Positions 1 through 8,077 of a stretch of DNA of 18,845 nt are shown in pieces. Within the stretch, counting starts at the first letter, position 1. Every line of letters starts with the position of its first letter. Origin of the DNA: an uncultured Actinomycetes bacterium (GTDB lineage: Bacteria > Actinomycetota > Actinomycetes > Nanopelagicales > Nanopelagicaceae); assembly GCA_903820565.1 (NCBI GenBank), contig CAIJHZ010000148.1, forward strand, positions 1 to 18,845. The letters are read 5' to 3'. The notes below the pieces were generated by a model that ran no database searches, had not been told where the DNA came from, and worked only from the letters and a program-made list of their open reading frames with translations. The position numbers and the translations under genes are program-made.

Positions 1-974
1 GACGCGAACGCGCCCGCCGTTCCCTTGAATCTTCCTTTGCCCAATTCCAAGCTGATCGCGCCGTTGTTGGTCTCACTCGACAAATACGAAAGAATGAATC
101 CGCGATCGAAGAATTGCTGAGCGATTCAACATGTCACTTAGGCGATTTTGCAGAATATGCTCGGCTACGTAGATCTATCAAAGAGGTAGAAGTTCTTTTG
201 AGTCGTCGCGACCAACGTAAGACATTTTATAATAGACAACGTGGGCATCTAGAAAGCGAACTTGCAGATTTGCGTAAAGGAATGAAGAACCATCCCTCCC
301 ATGGATGCGCAGAACGAGAAGATCACGCGCGACTGGCAGAACGGGCAGGACGGCTAACCCGAGAAAATGATGGACTTACGATTCGTGTAGAAAGTCGAAC
401 GAACGTAATCGCTAAAACTTTTGATCAAATTTGTCGAGTGTTAGATCATTTGCAGTACATCGAAGGAGAAAAACCAACTGCACAAGGAAAGATTCTGACC
501 AAGATCTATGCAGAGTCAGATCTTTTATTGACTGAGTCAATCCGTAGAGGATTATTGGACGACCTAAACGCCGCCGAACTATTGTCAGTCGTTTCGTGCA
601 TGATTTTTGAGTCACGTTCTGCCGAAAATTTGGCGCCAAAAATGCCTAGCCAGAAAGTACAATCAACAATCACAGAAATTGTTTCGCTGTGGGCGGCGTT
701 AGAAGAAATAGAAAGTAATTTTGGAGTTAAAACACAGCGAGAACCTGATGCGGGATTCTGTTTCATCTCTTACAAATGGGCGAGTGGCAATTCCCTCAAT
801 AATGTTTTGAAAGGAACGGATATGTCTGTAGGTGACTTTGTCCGTTCGACAAAACAGTTAACTGACCTACTCAATCAAATAGCTGGGGCTAGCGATAAAT
901 TACGTCCAGTGTGCAGGGATGCAACAAAGCGCATAGATCGCGGTGTCGTCGCTTATCTAATGGGGGAAATATGA
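1..974 (+). CDS. helY: HelY-type DEAD/DEAH (Ski2/Mtr4-like) RNA helicase, C-terminal part (5' partial)
   Basis: The reading frame is open from base 3 with no start, so the gene begins outside the window and only the C-terminal ~324 residues are seen. A possible TTG start at 114 is internal to the frame. Recognisable actinobacterial HelY signatures are AQFQADRAVVGL and GDFAEYARLR just after the missing helicase core, a HPSHGCAEREDHARLAER segment, RTNVIAKTFDQI, and a C-terminal DSHCT-like helical domain (IYAESDLLLTESIR, then KWASGNSLNNVL, GDFVRSTKQLTDLLNQI and the terminal RIDRGVVAYLMGEI). The family unwinds structured RNA in processing and decay. The segment that normally lies between EYARLR and HPSHGC in HelY, a beta-barrel/arch insert of roughly 100 residues or more, is not visible and is replaced by a short charged helix. 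The ATPase motifs are not in the window. The stop overlaps the next gene's start (ATGA). Confidence 0.9.
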   Translation, partial: RERARRSLESSFAQFQADRAVVGLTRQIRKNESAIEELLSDSTCHLGDFAEYARLRRSIKEVEVLLSRRDQRKTFYNRQRGHLESELADLRKGMKNHPSHGCAEREDHARLAERAGRLTRENDGLTIRVESRTNVIAKTFDQICRVLDHLQYIEGEKPTAQGKILTKIYAESDLLLTESIRRGLLDDLNAAELLSVVSCMIFESRSAENLAPKMPSQKVQSTITEIVSLWAALEEIESNFGVKTQREPDAGFCFISYKWASGNSLNNVLKGTDMSVGDFVRSTKQLTDLLNQIAGASDKLRPVCRDATKRIDRGVVAYLMGEI

Positions 975-1873
975 CCTTAATGCTCCTAGACAGCGCTTCT
1001 CTTTGGTATCGCGCGTATTACGGAATGCCTGACACTCTATTGGCACCGGATGGAACTTCAGTCAATGCTATTCGAGGTTATATAGACATGACCGCCCGAC
1101 TCATCAATGTCTATAAACCAGATCGTTTAGTTGCTTGTCTAGATGGCGATTGGCGTCCTAGTTGGCGCGTTGATATTTTTCCCGCATATAAAGCAAATCG
1201 CTTGGAAGAAGAGGGCGAGGAAGAAGAGGAGCCAGAGACACTCACACCCCAAATTCCGATTCTTTTAGATTTGCTGGATTTGTTCGGTATACCTGTCGTG
1301 GGTGTGGATGATTACGAAGCTGACGATGTAATGGCAACCTATGCCGAAATACAAAAGGGTCCCATACGAATTGTTACTGGTGATCGTGATTTGTTTCAGA
1401 TGGTTGACGACAAACGGGACATTAAGGTTGTTTACTTAGCTAAAGGAATTTCTCAACACGATTTAGTGGACATTAAATACGTTCAAGACAAATATGCAAT
1501 ACCTGGTGATCGTTATGATCTTTTTGCGATGTTCCGCGGAGATCCTTCCGACGGATTACCTGGAGTAAAAGGAATAGGCGAAAAGGGCGCCGCCGTTATT
1601 GCTAATAATTTTGCTTCTGTTGAAGAGGCTCTACACGGAGCTAATTCGGGACATGATTCCTTACCGCCTGCGCTGGCTAAGAAAATCATCGCAGGTGCTG
1701 ATTATTTGAAGATTGCCCCAAAATTGGTACGCGTTGCACGAGATGCACCCCTACCAAAAGTTGATTTGGCCATGCCCAAGAGCCCTGGTGATTTATCTCA
1801 GATTTATCAATTCAAAGAACGCTATGGGCTTGGTGCAAGTGTCGATCGACTCATTAGTGCTCTAGATTGGTGA
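971..1873 (+). CDS. 5'-3' exonuclease (PolA N-terminal domain family)
   Basis: A 300-residue stand-alone 5'-3' exonuclease of the type encoded next to helY in actinobacteria (Mycobacterium Rv2090-like). It is expected to hydrolyse 5' flaps or RNA primers in the cytoplasm with metal-ion catalysis. Visible motifs: LLDSASLWYRAYYG (metal ligand D7), CLDGDW (D58, D60), FPAYKANR (70-77), the acidic cluster GVDDYEADDV (111-120), VTGDRDLFQMV (135-145), and a helix-hairpin-helix region GDPSDGLPGVKGIGEKGA (190-207) with D191 and D194. All expected acidic ligands appear present. The ATG at 971 is chosen over an in-frame ATG at 911 because it overlaps the helY stop as ATGA, has a GGGGGA ribosome site just upstream and starts the conserved N-terminus. 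Odd: a run of glutamates at residues 79-87 in the flexible arch region after YKANR. Confidence 0.9.
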   Translation: MTLMLLDSASLWYRAYYGMPDTLLAPDGTSVNAIRGYIDMTARLINVYKPDRLVACLDGDWRPSWRVDIFPAYKANRLEEEGEEEEEPETLTPQIPILLDLLDLFGIPVVGVDDYEADDVMATYAEIQKGPIRIVTGDRDLFQMVDDKRDIKVVYLAKGISQHDLVDIKYVQDKYAIPGDRYDLFAMFRGDPSDGLPGVKGIGEKGAAVIANNFASVEEALHGANSGHDSLPPALAKKIIAGADYLKIAPKLVRVARDAPLPKVDLAMPKSPGDLSQIYQFKERYGLGASVDRLISALDW

Positions 1874-1874
1874 T

Positions 1875-3254
1875 TTGGTGTTTGTTAATGCGCTGCTATC
1901 GATCCTATCTGGAGCACTGCTCAGTTGTGCCTTCGAACCAGTGGGGAAGTGGTGGCTGGCTCCGCTTGCTATAGCGGTACATATGTATGCAATTTCAAGA
2001 ACTGACAACAGAAAACTATCTGCATTCCTTTTTGGGCTTACCTTTAACCTACTCACACTGCACTGGACCAGTACATTTGTTGGTTCCACGCCATGGATTA
2101 TTTTGGCGGTTGGGTTAGCTTTTTTCTATATCCCTTTAGCAATGATTGGGCGTTGGGGGATCGCTTCCTATCCACTTATTTTCATTACCTTAGAGGAGTT
2201 TCGTAATCACTTTCCTTTTGGTGGTTTTGGTTGGACGCGGTTGGCGTATTCGCAGCCTGATGCGCCATATGCACAAATTGCATCACGAGGGGGAGCCATA
2301 GCGCTCTCAGCTCTTACCGTATCGATCGGTGCATTTATTTTTTATCTAACTACCGCAAAAGTTAGACCTTTTCTTCTTGCTCCTGTCTTATTGCTTTTGA
2401 TTCCAAACAATATTGTTTCCAAGGCTGACTCAACGGCGCTTTTGATCCAAGGTAATATTCCGCAATTAGGTTTAGATTTTAACTCAAGAGCACAAGCAGT
2501 TTTCAACAATCATGTTTTAGAAACGAAGAAAGCGATTGCGAATAACGAAAAGATCGACTTTATAGTGTGGCCAGAAAACTCGGTCGATGTAGATCCCTTC
2601 AGAAATCCGGAAGTATTCAATCAATTACAAGACTTCAACCAACCATTGATCATCGGAGCGGTTGTCGGAAAAGGTGAGAAACTGTTAAATACCTCAATAC
2701 TCTGGGGTGATACAACGCAAGAAATATATGTGAAACAACATCTCACACCCTTTGGCGAATATATTCCGCTGCGTTACATCGCCTCAAAGGTCTCATCGCT
2801 AGTTGCCCGAGTTACTGATTTTTCACCAGGTGATCAAGGAAAGATATTCACCATTGGTGCGGCAAAAATCGCGCCCATAATCTGCTTTGAGCTATTAGAT
2901 GATCAGATTGTGCATGATGGTGCCAACAATTCAAATCTACTTGTAGTGCAAACCAATAGCGCAACCTTTGGAAAATCACCCGAAAGTGCCCAACAATTGT
3001 CGATAACTAGAGTGCGAGCTATTGAACATGCCAGGAATACTCTGTCTGTGTCGACAATCGGATATTCGGCTGTCATTGATTACAGAGGAAAAGTTCTTCA
3101 ACAAACATCAATAGCAACATCGGAGCACTTGACTGCAACAGTTGGATTAATTGAGCAGCAATCTATGAACGATAGACTCGGAAACTGGACCACCGGAGGG
3201 ATGCTTTTTTGGCTACTTCTCAGCGCTCGACGCTTACGTGAAGAACGCCGATAA
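1875..3254 (+). CDS. lnt: Apolipoprotein N-acyltransferase
   Basis: Integral membrane enzyme that N-acylates the lipid-modified N-terminal cysteine of lipoproteins, the last step of lipoprotein maturation. The N-terminal ~180 residues form several hydrophobic membrane segments, followed by a nitrilase-fold domain (about 185-420) and a final hydrophobic segment (GGMLFWLLLSARR) with a basic tail. The catalytic triad is visible: E234 in FIVWPENSVD, K287 in YVKQHLTPFGEYIPLR and C337 in APIICFELL. The typical TNSATFGKSPESAQQLSITRVRAIEHARN region follows. Total length is 459 aa, slightly short for the family. The frame can start only at TTG 1875 or GTG 1878, because a TAG at 1863 lies upstream. It follows the exonuclease stop by one base, so it is probably translationally coupled. 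Its last 11 bases, including the TAA stop, form the left arm of a dif-like site. Confidence 0.93.
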   Translation: MVFVNALLSILSGALLSCAFEPVGKWWLAPLAIAVHMYAISRTDNRKLSAFLFGLTFNLLTLHWTSTFVGSTPWIILAVGLAFFYIPLAMIGRWGIASYPLIFITLEEFRNHFPFGGFGWTRLAYSQPDAPYAQIASRGGAIALSALTVSIGAFIFYLTTAKVRPFLLAPVLLLLIPNNIVSKADSTALLIQGNIPQLGLDFNSRAQAVFNNHVLETKKAIANNEKIDFIVWPENSVDVDPFRNPEVFNQLQDFNQPLIIGAVVGKGEKLLNTSILWGDTTQEIYVKQHLTPFGEYIPLRYIASKVSSLVARVTDFSPGDQGKIFTIGAAKIAPIICFELLDDQIVHDGANNSNLLVVQTNSATFGKSPESAQQLSITRVRAIEHARNTLSVSTIGYSAVIDYRGKVLQQTSIATSEHLTATVGLIEQQSMNDRLGNWTTGGMLFWLLLSARRLREERR

Positions 3255-3271
3255 GTTACATTATGTAAAGT
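3244..3271 (+). other. dif: Candidate dif site (XerC/XerD chromosome dimer resolution site)
   Basis: The 28 bases have the 11-6-11 architecture of dif: left (XerC-type) arm AACGCCGATAA at 3244-3254, central GTTACA at 3255-3260, right (XerD-type) arm TTATGTAAAGT at 3261-3271. The right arm matches the Bacillus subtilis XerD arm TTATGTAAACT at 10 of 11 positions and the E. coli arm TTATGTTAAAT at 9 of 11. CCGATAA followed by ACATTATGT also fits the actinobacterial dif consensus as I recall it. The site overlaps the lnt stop and lies between convergent lnt and gcvP, exactly where gene orientation switches. A XerD-like recombinase is encoded at 16758-17684. The function is inferred. Confidence 0.82.
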
Positions 3272-3305
3272 AAGAACAATCTAAACAAGCCTACGTTGTG
3301 CCCCA

Positions 3306-6149
3306 CTAACGATAATCATCCATCGGCGTGCAGGCACAGACAAGATTTCGGTCTCCATGGGCACCATCAATGCGACCAACTGGCGGCCAATACTTAATCC
3401 GAGATCCAATAGATTCACCCACTACTAGACCGTCCAATACAACCGGGTATCCGCCTTTTTCGCGGCTGTATTCCCGCTCCCACTGGCTTGTAACAACAGA
3501 AAGGGCTGTATGGGGCGCATGGCGCAAGGCTGAAGCCTCGATTGTGAGCTTTCCATCAATGACCTCTTGGATCTCAGCTCTAATCGAAATCATGGCGTCT
3601 ATGAAACGGTGGATCTCTCTAATGTCCTCTGACTCCGTAGGTTCAATCATTAATGTTCCAGCAACCGGAAATGACATCGTTGGCGCGTGAAAGCCGTAAT
3701 CCATCAGACGCTTGGCAATGTCATCAACACTCACGCCAGAATCTTTAGTCAATCCTCGAATATCAAGGATGCATTCATGGGCAACGCGACCATTAGCACC
3801 AGTGTAGAGAACTGGATAAGAATCCTGGAGTCGAGCTGCCATGTAATTGGCTGACAAGATCGCAACCTGAGTTGAATGAGTTAGCCCTTCTCCCCCCAGC
3901 AATCGAATGTATGCCCACGAGATAGGCAAAATACTGGCAGAACCAAAGGGTGCACCTGAAATTGGTCCAGGACCAGTTGTTGGTCCAGCTGATGGATCCA
4001 TCGGGTGGTTAGGCAAGAACGGTGCCAAATGCGCACGCGCAATAACAGGACCTACTCCTGGACCTCCTCCACCATGTGGAATTGCAAAAGTCTTGTGAAG
4101 ATTAAGGTGAGAAACATCTGCACCAAATTTTCCAGGTTGCGCAACACCAACTAGCGCATTCAAATTCGCGCCATCGACATATACCTGACCACCTGCTTCA
4201 TGGATTAGTCCGCAAATTTCAGAGACCGCAGTTTCAAAAACTCCGTGTGTTGATGGGTATGTAATCATCAGAGCCGCAATGGTGTTTCCATGTTCGGCTA
4301 TTTTCGCCTTGATGTCAGCTACCGAAACGTTTCCATTGTCATCACAATCGATAACTACGACCTTCATGCCAGCCATAACAGCAGAAGCAGCGTTTGTTCC
4401 GTGAGCACTAGATGGGATCAAACAGATATTTCTACTCTGGTCTCCGCGTGAATCATGGTAATTACGAATAGCAAGAAGCCCTGCAAACTCCCCCTGACTA
4501 CCTGCATTTGGTTGCAGCGAAACTGCGTCATAACCAGTAATTGCTACTAACCAATCTGATAACTGCTGTATCAGCTTGCGCGTACCAAGATTCTGTTCCG
4601 CCGGTGCAAATGGGTGTAAGGATGCAAACTCCGGCCAGGTTACTGCTTCCATTTCTGTTACGGAGTTCAACTTCATGGTGCAAGAACCTAAAGGAATCAT
4701 GGTGCGGTCTAGTGCTAAATCCTTATCTGCCAAATTGCGCAGGTAGCGCATCATTGCTGTTTCGCTGTGATTGGTGTTGAAAACAGGATGAGTAAGGTAC
4801 TTACTAGTTCGCTGGAACTTCGTGGGAATCTTCTCCCCCGCATCATCCTTGACGCCTAAAATTGAGAGAACTTGCCCAAAGAGTTCCTCCGTTGTTTCCT
4901 CATCAAAGGAAATTCGCAACTCGGTTGCGCTAACTTTTCTGAAGTTAATACCTTCAGCAACTGCCTTGTCATGAATCTCTTGTGCGTTGTCAACAACCAC
5001 ATGAACAGTGTCAAAGACAACGTTTTCATGATTCCTAGTTGCTGCCTGAAGGCGTGCGGCGAATCCATTTACTCTCTCTGCAATTTCTCGAAGACCTGCT
5101 GGTCCATGCCACATCGCATAGAAGGCACTCATGTTGGCAAGTAGTACTTGAGCGGTACAAATATTTGAAGTTGCTTTATCACGACGAATATGTTGTTCGC
5201 GCGTTTGTAACGCTAAACGAAATGCCGGCTTTCCGGTTGCATCAATGCTTTGACCAACTAAACGACCCGGCATAGATCGCTCTAATCCTGAGCGCACAGC
5301 TAAGAAACCGGCGTGTGGTCCGCCAAATCCCATAGGTACACCAAAGCGCTGAGCTGTTCCAACAGCAATATCAGCACCCCACTCCCCCGGAGCCTTGAGC
5401 ACAGTTAAAGCCAGAAGATCTGTTGCTGCAATAACAAGTGCATCACGCGAGTGCGCATAATCTGCAAATGCGGAGTAATCAATCACAGTTCCAGTTGTGT
5501 CTGGATACTGCAACAGTGCTCCAAAGAATTCACCGTCGTATCCATCGCGAGCAACATGACCAGAATCAATCTCAACTACTGTAATTCCAAGTGGCTTTGC
5601 GCGGGTAAGAACTACAGCTTTGGTCTGTGGATGCACATGTTCTTCGATCAAAAACACTGCGTCATCACTTAACTTAGAAGCACGACGTGCAAGGGTCATA
5701 GCCTCTGCAGCAGCGGTGCTCTCATCAAGCATTGAAGCATTAGAAATATTTAGCGCCGTTAACTCGCACACCATTGTTTGGAAAGCAAACAGTGCTTCTA
5801 GACGACCTTGTGAGATTTCAGGTTGATACGGGGTGTATGCGGTGTACCAGGATGGATTTTCCAATACATTTCTTTTGATAACCGGTGGAACGATCGTTCC
5901 GTAATAGCCAGTTCCGATGAGAGAAGAGAAAACTTTATTTTCAGATGCGATTGATCGCAATTCTGCAAATACTTCAACTTCACTTTTTCCGCTATCAATA
6001 GCGCCTTCGATGACACCCTTAATAGCGATATTAGACGGGACAACATCTTTGATGAATGAATCTAGATCTGAATAGCCCAACGCTTGCAACATCGTTGCTT
6101 CATCCGCCGAGGTCGGACCAATATGGCGATCCTCAAAGGAACGACTCAT
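3306..6149 (-). CDS. gcvP: Glycine dehydrogenase (decarboxylating), glycine cleavage P-protein
   Basis: PLP-dependent P-protein of the glycine cleavage system. It decarboxylates glycine and transfers the aminomethyl group to the lipoyl arm of GcvH. At 947 aa it is the fused full-length form, with a GDC-P domain in each half. Visible marks: the N-terminal RHIGPT motif, YTPYQPEISQGRLEALFAFQ (106-125) in the N-half, MIPLGSCTMKLN (484-495), SSAHGTNAASA, YVDGANLNAL, and the PLP-binding lysine K686 in SHLNLHKTFAIPHGGGGPG. The ATG at 6149 matches the family N-terminus. It is preceded by a 69-bp gap to the resR-like gene, too short to hold a glycine riboswitch, and none is seen. The partner gcvH is 2.4 kb away at 8589-8963; gcvT and lpd are not in the window. 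The 3' end faces lnt with only 51 bases between stops. Confidence 0.97.
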   Translation of the reverse strand: MSRSFEDRHIGPTSADEATMLQALGYSDLDSFIKDVVPSNIAIKGVIEGAIDSGKSEVEVFAELRSIASENKVFSSLIGTGYYGTIVPPVIKRNVLENPSWYTAYTPYQPEISQGRLEALFAFQTMVCELTALNISNASMLDESTAAAEAMTLARRASKLSDDAVFLIEEHVHPQTKAVVLTRAKPLGITVVEIDSGHVARDGYDGEFFGALLQYPDTTGTVIDYSAFADYAHSRDALVIAATDLLALTVLKAPGEWGADIAVGTAQRFGVPMGFGGPHAGFLAVRSGLERSMPGRLVGQSIDATGKPAFRLALQTREQHIRRDKATSNICTAQVLLANMSAFYAMWHGPAGLREIAERVNGFAARLQAATRNHENVVFDTVHVVVDNAQEIHDKAVAEGINFRKVSATELRISFDEETTEELFGQVLSILGVKDDAGEKIPTKFQRTSKYLTHPVFNTNHSETAMMRYLRNLADKDLALDRTMIPLGSCTMKLNSVTEMEAVTWPEFASLHPFAPAEQNLGTRKLIQQLSDWLVAITGYDAVSLQPNAGSQGEFAGLLAIRNYHDSRGDQSRNICLIPSSAHGTNAASAVMAGMKVVVIDCDDNGNVSVADIKAKIAEHGNTIAALMITYPSTHGVFETAVSEICGLIHEAGGQVYVDGANLNALVGVAQPGKFGADVSHLNLHKTFAIPHGGGGPGVGPVIARAHLAPFLPNHPMDPSAGPTTGPGPISGAPFGSASILPISWAYIRLLGGEGLTHSTQVAILSANYMAARLQDSYPVLYTGANGRVAHECILDIRGLTKDSGVSVDDIAKRLMDYGFHAPTMSFPVAGTLMIEPTESEDIREIHRFIDAMISIRAEIQEVIDGKLTIEASALRHAPHTALSVVTSQWEREYSREKGGYPVVLDGLVVGESIGSRIKYWPPVGRIDGAHGDRNLVCACTPMDDYR

Positions 6150-6218
6150 CGCTATCTCTCATCCTGTTCTAAGCCTCTCGCCTAGAAGTGCGAGTGCAGG
6201 AGTGAAGAATAAGGGAGA

Positions 6219-6719
6219 TTAAGCGCCTTTGCTCTTTCTACGCAACGAGAGTTCATCGTTATCTTGGCCACCTACCACCTGGCCATTAATTTCACCTTGC
6301 AGTACAGATAGAGAGCCTTCAACCTCGTGCCAGACCTTGCCAACGGCTATTCCAAAGACACCTTGACCGCCTTGCAAAAGGTCAATGATTTCATCTGGAC
6401 TTGAGCATTCATAAATCGATGCACCATCACTCATCAACGTAATTCTTTCCAAATCCGTGACACCTCTGCTACGAAGATGATCAACAGCTGTCCGAATATT
6501 TTGAAGAGATACACCAGCATCTAATAATCGCTTGACTATCTTTAACACCAAGATGTCACGAAAGCCATAGAGGCGTTGCGTTCCCGAACCACTCGCGGTA
6601 CGAATCCCTGGTTCAACTAATCCAGTACGAGCCCAATAATCTAATTGGCGATATGTAATTCCTGCTGCAGAACAAGCAGTAGCGCCTCTATAGCCGATCT
6701 CTAGCTCTTCTGGGCTCAC
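6219..6719 (-). CDS. MerR-family transcriptional regulator, ResR (Rv1830)-like
   Basis: A 166-residue DNA-binding regulator. The winged-helix MerR domain spans about residues 10-85: GYRGATACSAAGITYRQLDYWARTGLV, then GSGTQRLYGFRDILVLKIVKRLLDAGVSLQNIRTAVDHLR. The C-terminal part has the conserved DLLQGGQGVFGIAVGKVW segment. The sequence and its place between the bifunctional nuclease and gcvP match mycobacterial Rv1830, called resR, which has been linked to growth and antibiotic resilience. Its role in this organism is inferred by homology only. The chosen GTG start at 6719 has no strong ribosome site close by (an AGAG-like run is about 15 bases off), so a leaderless or nearby alternative start is possible. 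The C-terminus is short and charged (LRRKSKGA). Confidence 0.85.
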   Translation of the reverse strand: MSPEELEIGYRGATACSAAGITYRQLDYWARTGLVEPGIRTASGSGTQRLYGFRDILVLKIVKRLLDAGVSLQNIRTAVDHLRSRGVTDLERITLMSDGASIYECSSPDEIIDLLQGGQGVFGIAVGKVWHEVEGSLSVLQGEINGQVVGGQDNDELSLRRKSKGA

Positions 6720-6826
6720 GGGGAATGGCTCATTTCTCTTGGGGAGTGGGATAAATGTAAACCCGCCGAGCCAAGTTGCCTAGAACCGACACGACCCAAA
6801 CCTCTACTTTAGGTTGAGGGTTTGGA
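6720..6826 (-). promoter_or_regulatory. Spacer between bifunctional nuclease and resR-like gene
   Basis: This is one of only two clear breaks in the minus-strand gene series. Read on the minus strand it starts with a stem-loop directly after the nuclease stop (listed separately), then continues through a GC-rich stretch to TTTACATTTATCC, whose TACATT could be a -10 element for the regulator gene. No convincing -35 lies at the right distance. A transcription restart here is inferred from the layout, not proven. Confidence 0.35.
6796..6825 (-). terminator. Stem-loop directly after the bifunctional nuclease stop (possible terminator or 3' stabiliser)
   Basis: On the plus strand, CCAAACCTC (6796-6804) pairs with GAGGGTTTGG (6816-6825) around an 11-base loop, giving nine base pairs with one bulged base. 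On the transcribed minus strand the stem begins one base after the TAG of the nuclease gene. No run of U follows (the next bases read GTCGTGTCGG), so it is not a classical intrinsic terminator. A role as a U-less terminator or mRNA 3'-end protector is inference. Confidence 0.45.
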
Positions 6827-7312
6827 CTACCCTACAAAGTCTTCAGGATTGATCTGATCAAGGAATTCTCGGAATTTCTCTACCTCTTGGTTCTCGCCAT
6901 CGCCCTGAGGAATCTCAATTCCGATCTCATCGAGTAGCTCTTGGGTGGCCAAAATATTGCTATGGCTTCTAAGCGCCAGCGCTACGGCATCCGATGGTCG
7001 AGCTGAAAGTGTCAACTGTCCCCCGCTCGAATCCCTAAGAAGCATCGTCGCATAGAAAATGCCATCCTTAATCTCAGTCATGTGGACCGCTGTCAGGGTT
7101 GCATCAAGAAGATCTAACAGGTTGTTCATTAAATCGTGAGTCAATGGACGAGGCGGTTCAACACCTTGTTGGGCAAAGGCAATAGCTGTTGCTTCAACCG
7201 CTCCGACCCAAATCGGTAGGAATCTAGAGCCATCTATTTCTTTGAGCAGAACAATCGGTTGGTTAGATGGCATTTCAACGCGAACGCCGATGACCTCCAT
7301 TGGAATTAGCAT
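6827..7312 (-). CDS. Bifunctional nuclease family protein (DUF151/BFN domain)
   Basis: A 161-residue protein of the BFN (DUF151) family. The core is clear: VIGVRVEMPSNQPIVLLKE (8-26), RFLPIWVGAVEATAIAFAQQGVEPPRPLTHDL, ATLLRDSSGG-like YATMLLRDSSGGQ and LSARPSDAVALALRS, with an acidic C-terminal tail (QEVEKFREFLDQINPEDF). Family members in plants and Thermotoga have reported nuclease or structural data, but the cellular role of actinobacterial homologues such as Rv1829 is unclear. It lies between two MerR regulators in the same order as in mycobacteria. The ATG at 7312 is taken as the start; an in-frame ATG at 7300 is an alternative. The gene follows the FtsR-like gene by 15 bases, so co-transcription is likely. 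Confidence 0.9.
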   Translation of the reverse strand: MLIPMEVIGVRVEMPSNQPIVLLKEIDGSRFLPIWVGAVEATAIAFAQQGVEPPRPLTHDLMNNLLDLLDATLTAVHMTEIKDGIFYATMLLRDSSGGQLTLSARPSDAVALALRSHSNILATQELLDEIGIEIPQGDGENQEVEKFREFLDQINPEDFVG

Positions 7313-7327
7313 GAGATCAAGCTCTTG

Positions 7328-8044
7328 CTAGCGAAGTCGATTAAGTCCGCCGCGAACAAGTGCTGCGTGCAGGCGGATTGAAAGAGATGCAATCTCCTTC
7401 TGAACTTCTTCGGCTCGCGCCTTTGATTCAGCGCTCTTCTGACGAGTCAATGGAGTAATCACCTGTTCGATTAAACCGATTTCACGATCTGCGGCTGATT
7501 TAAAGGAACGCAAATGACGCGCTTCGATTCCGAAACCACCCATTTCAGTAACAGCCTTCGCAATGGCAAGTGCATCTCCGTCGTAGTGGCGACCACGAGG
7601 TGCGATCAGTCCATAACCTTCTAGTTCAACTAAGTGCTCTTCAGCTAATCCACTATTTTTTAATAACTCTTCGCGTGATAGGCGCATCTCACTAACTTCA
7701 CCGAAAGCACTAGGAGCCATCTCCCCATCGATAGTTGCTAAACCGATATTCGGCCGAGCTACAGATCCCGCTGCTGCTGGTTGTAAGCCACGATCAATTG
7801 CATCCAGGTTGTCTTTGATCACCTTTAAGGGAAGGTACTGATCACGTTGTGCCAAAAGTACATATCGCAAACGCTCTAAGTCAGAGCTCGTGAACTTTCG
7901 ATAACCAGAGGGCGTACGTTGCGGTTCGATCAATCCTTCGGATTCAAGGAAGCGAATCTTTGAAATAGTGATATCTGCAAAGTCTCCTCGCAAACGGTTC
8001 AGAACTTCACCGATGCTTAAGTACGCGCGTGCTGGTACGGCCAT
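7328..8044 (-). CDS. ftsR: MerR-family transcriptional regulator, FtsR (Rv1828)-like
   Basis: A 238-residue MerR-type regulator. The N-terminal winged helix is at about residues 8-80: YLSIGEVLNRLRGDF, then TISKIRFLESEGLIEPQRTPSGYRKF and DLERLRYVLLAQRDQYLPLKVIKDNLDAID. A second helical domain follows (LSREELLKNSGLAEEHLVELEGYGLI and onward), and the C-terminal helices (SAESKARAEEVQKEIASLSIRLHAALVRGGL) are likely to mediate dimerisation. The closest family I recognise is Rv1828 and the Corynebacterium glutamicum FtsR, a regulator acting on ftsZ; the target here is unknown. ATG 8044 has a good GGGGAG ribosome site six bases upstream. The gene sits 33 bases after the GarA-like gene, as in mycobacteria. 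Confidence 0.88.
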   Translation of the reverse strand: MAVPARAYLSIGEVLNRLRGDFADITISKIRFLESEGLIEPQRTPSGYRKFTSSDLERLRYVLLAQRDQYLPLKVIKDNLDAIDRGLQPAAAGSVARPNIGLATIDGEMAPSAFGEVSEMRLSREELLKNSGLAEEHLVELEGYGLIAPRGRHYDGDALAIAKAVTEMGGFGIEARHLRSFKSAADREIGLIEQVITPLTRQKSAESKARAEEVQKEIASLSIRLHAALVRGGLNRLR

Positions 8045-8077
8045 GACTACTCCCCTAGTTTCTTTGTGTCTAAATAT

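Noticed and set aside
114..974. A stand-alone 286-aa protein starting at TTG 114
   Set aside because: The same frame is open back to the window edge and already encodes HelY-like sequence (AQFQADRAVVGL) before 114, so this is an internal codon of a larger gene.
3256..3268. TTACATTATGTAA dyad as an operator or terminator
   Set aside because: It has a one-base centre, so it cannot fold as a normal hairpin, and it lies between convergent gene ends. It is better explained as the core of the dif-like site.
6150..6218. Possible glycine riboswitch in front of gcvP
   Set aside because: The gap is only 69 bases, shorter than one aptamer, and the characteristic conserved core elements are not visible; only a 5-bp stem (CTCGC/GCGAG at 6177-6194) is present.
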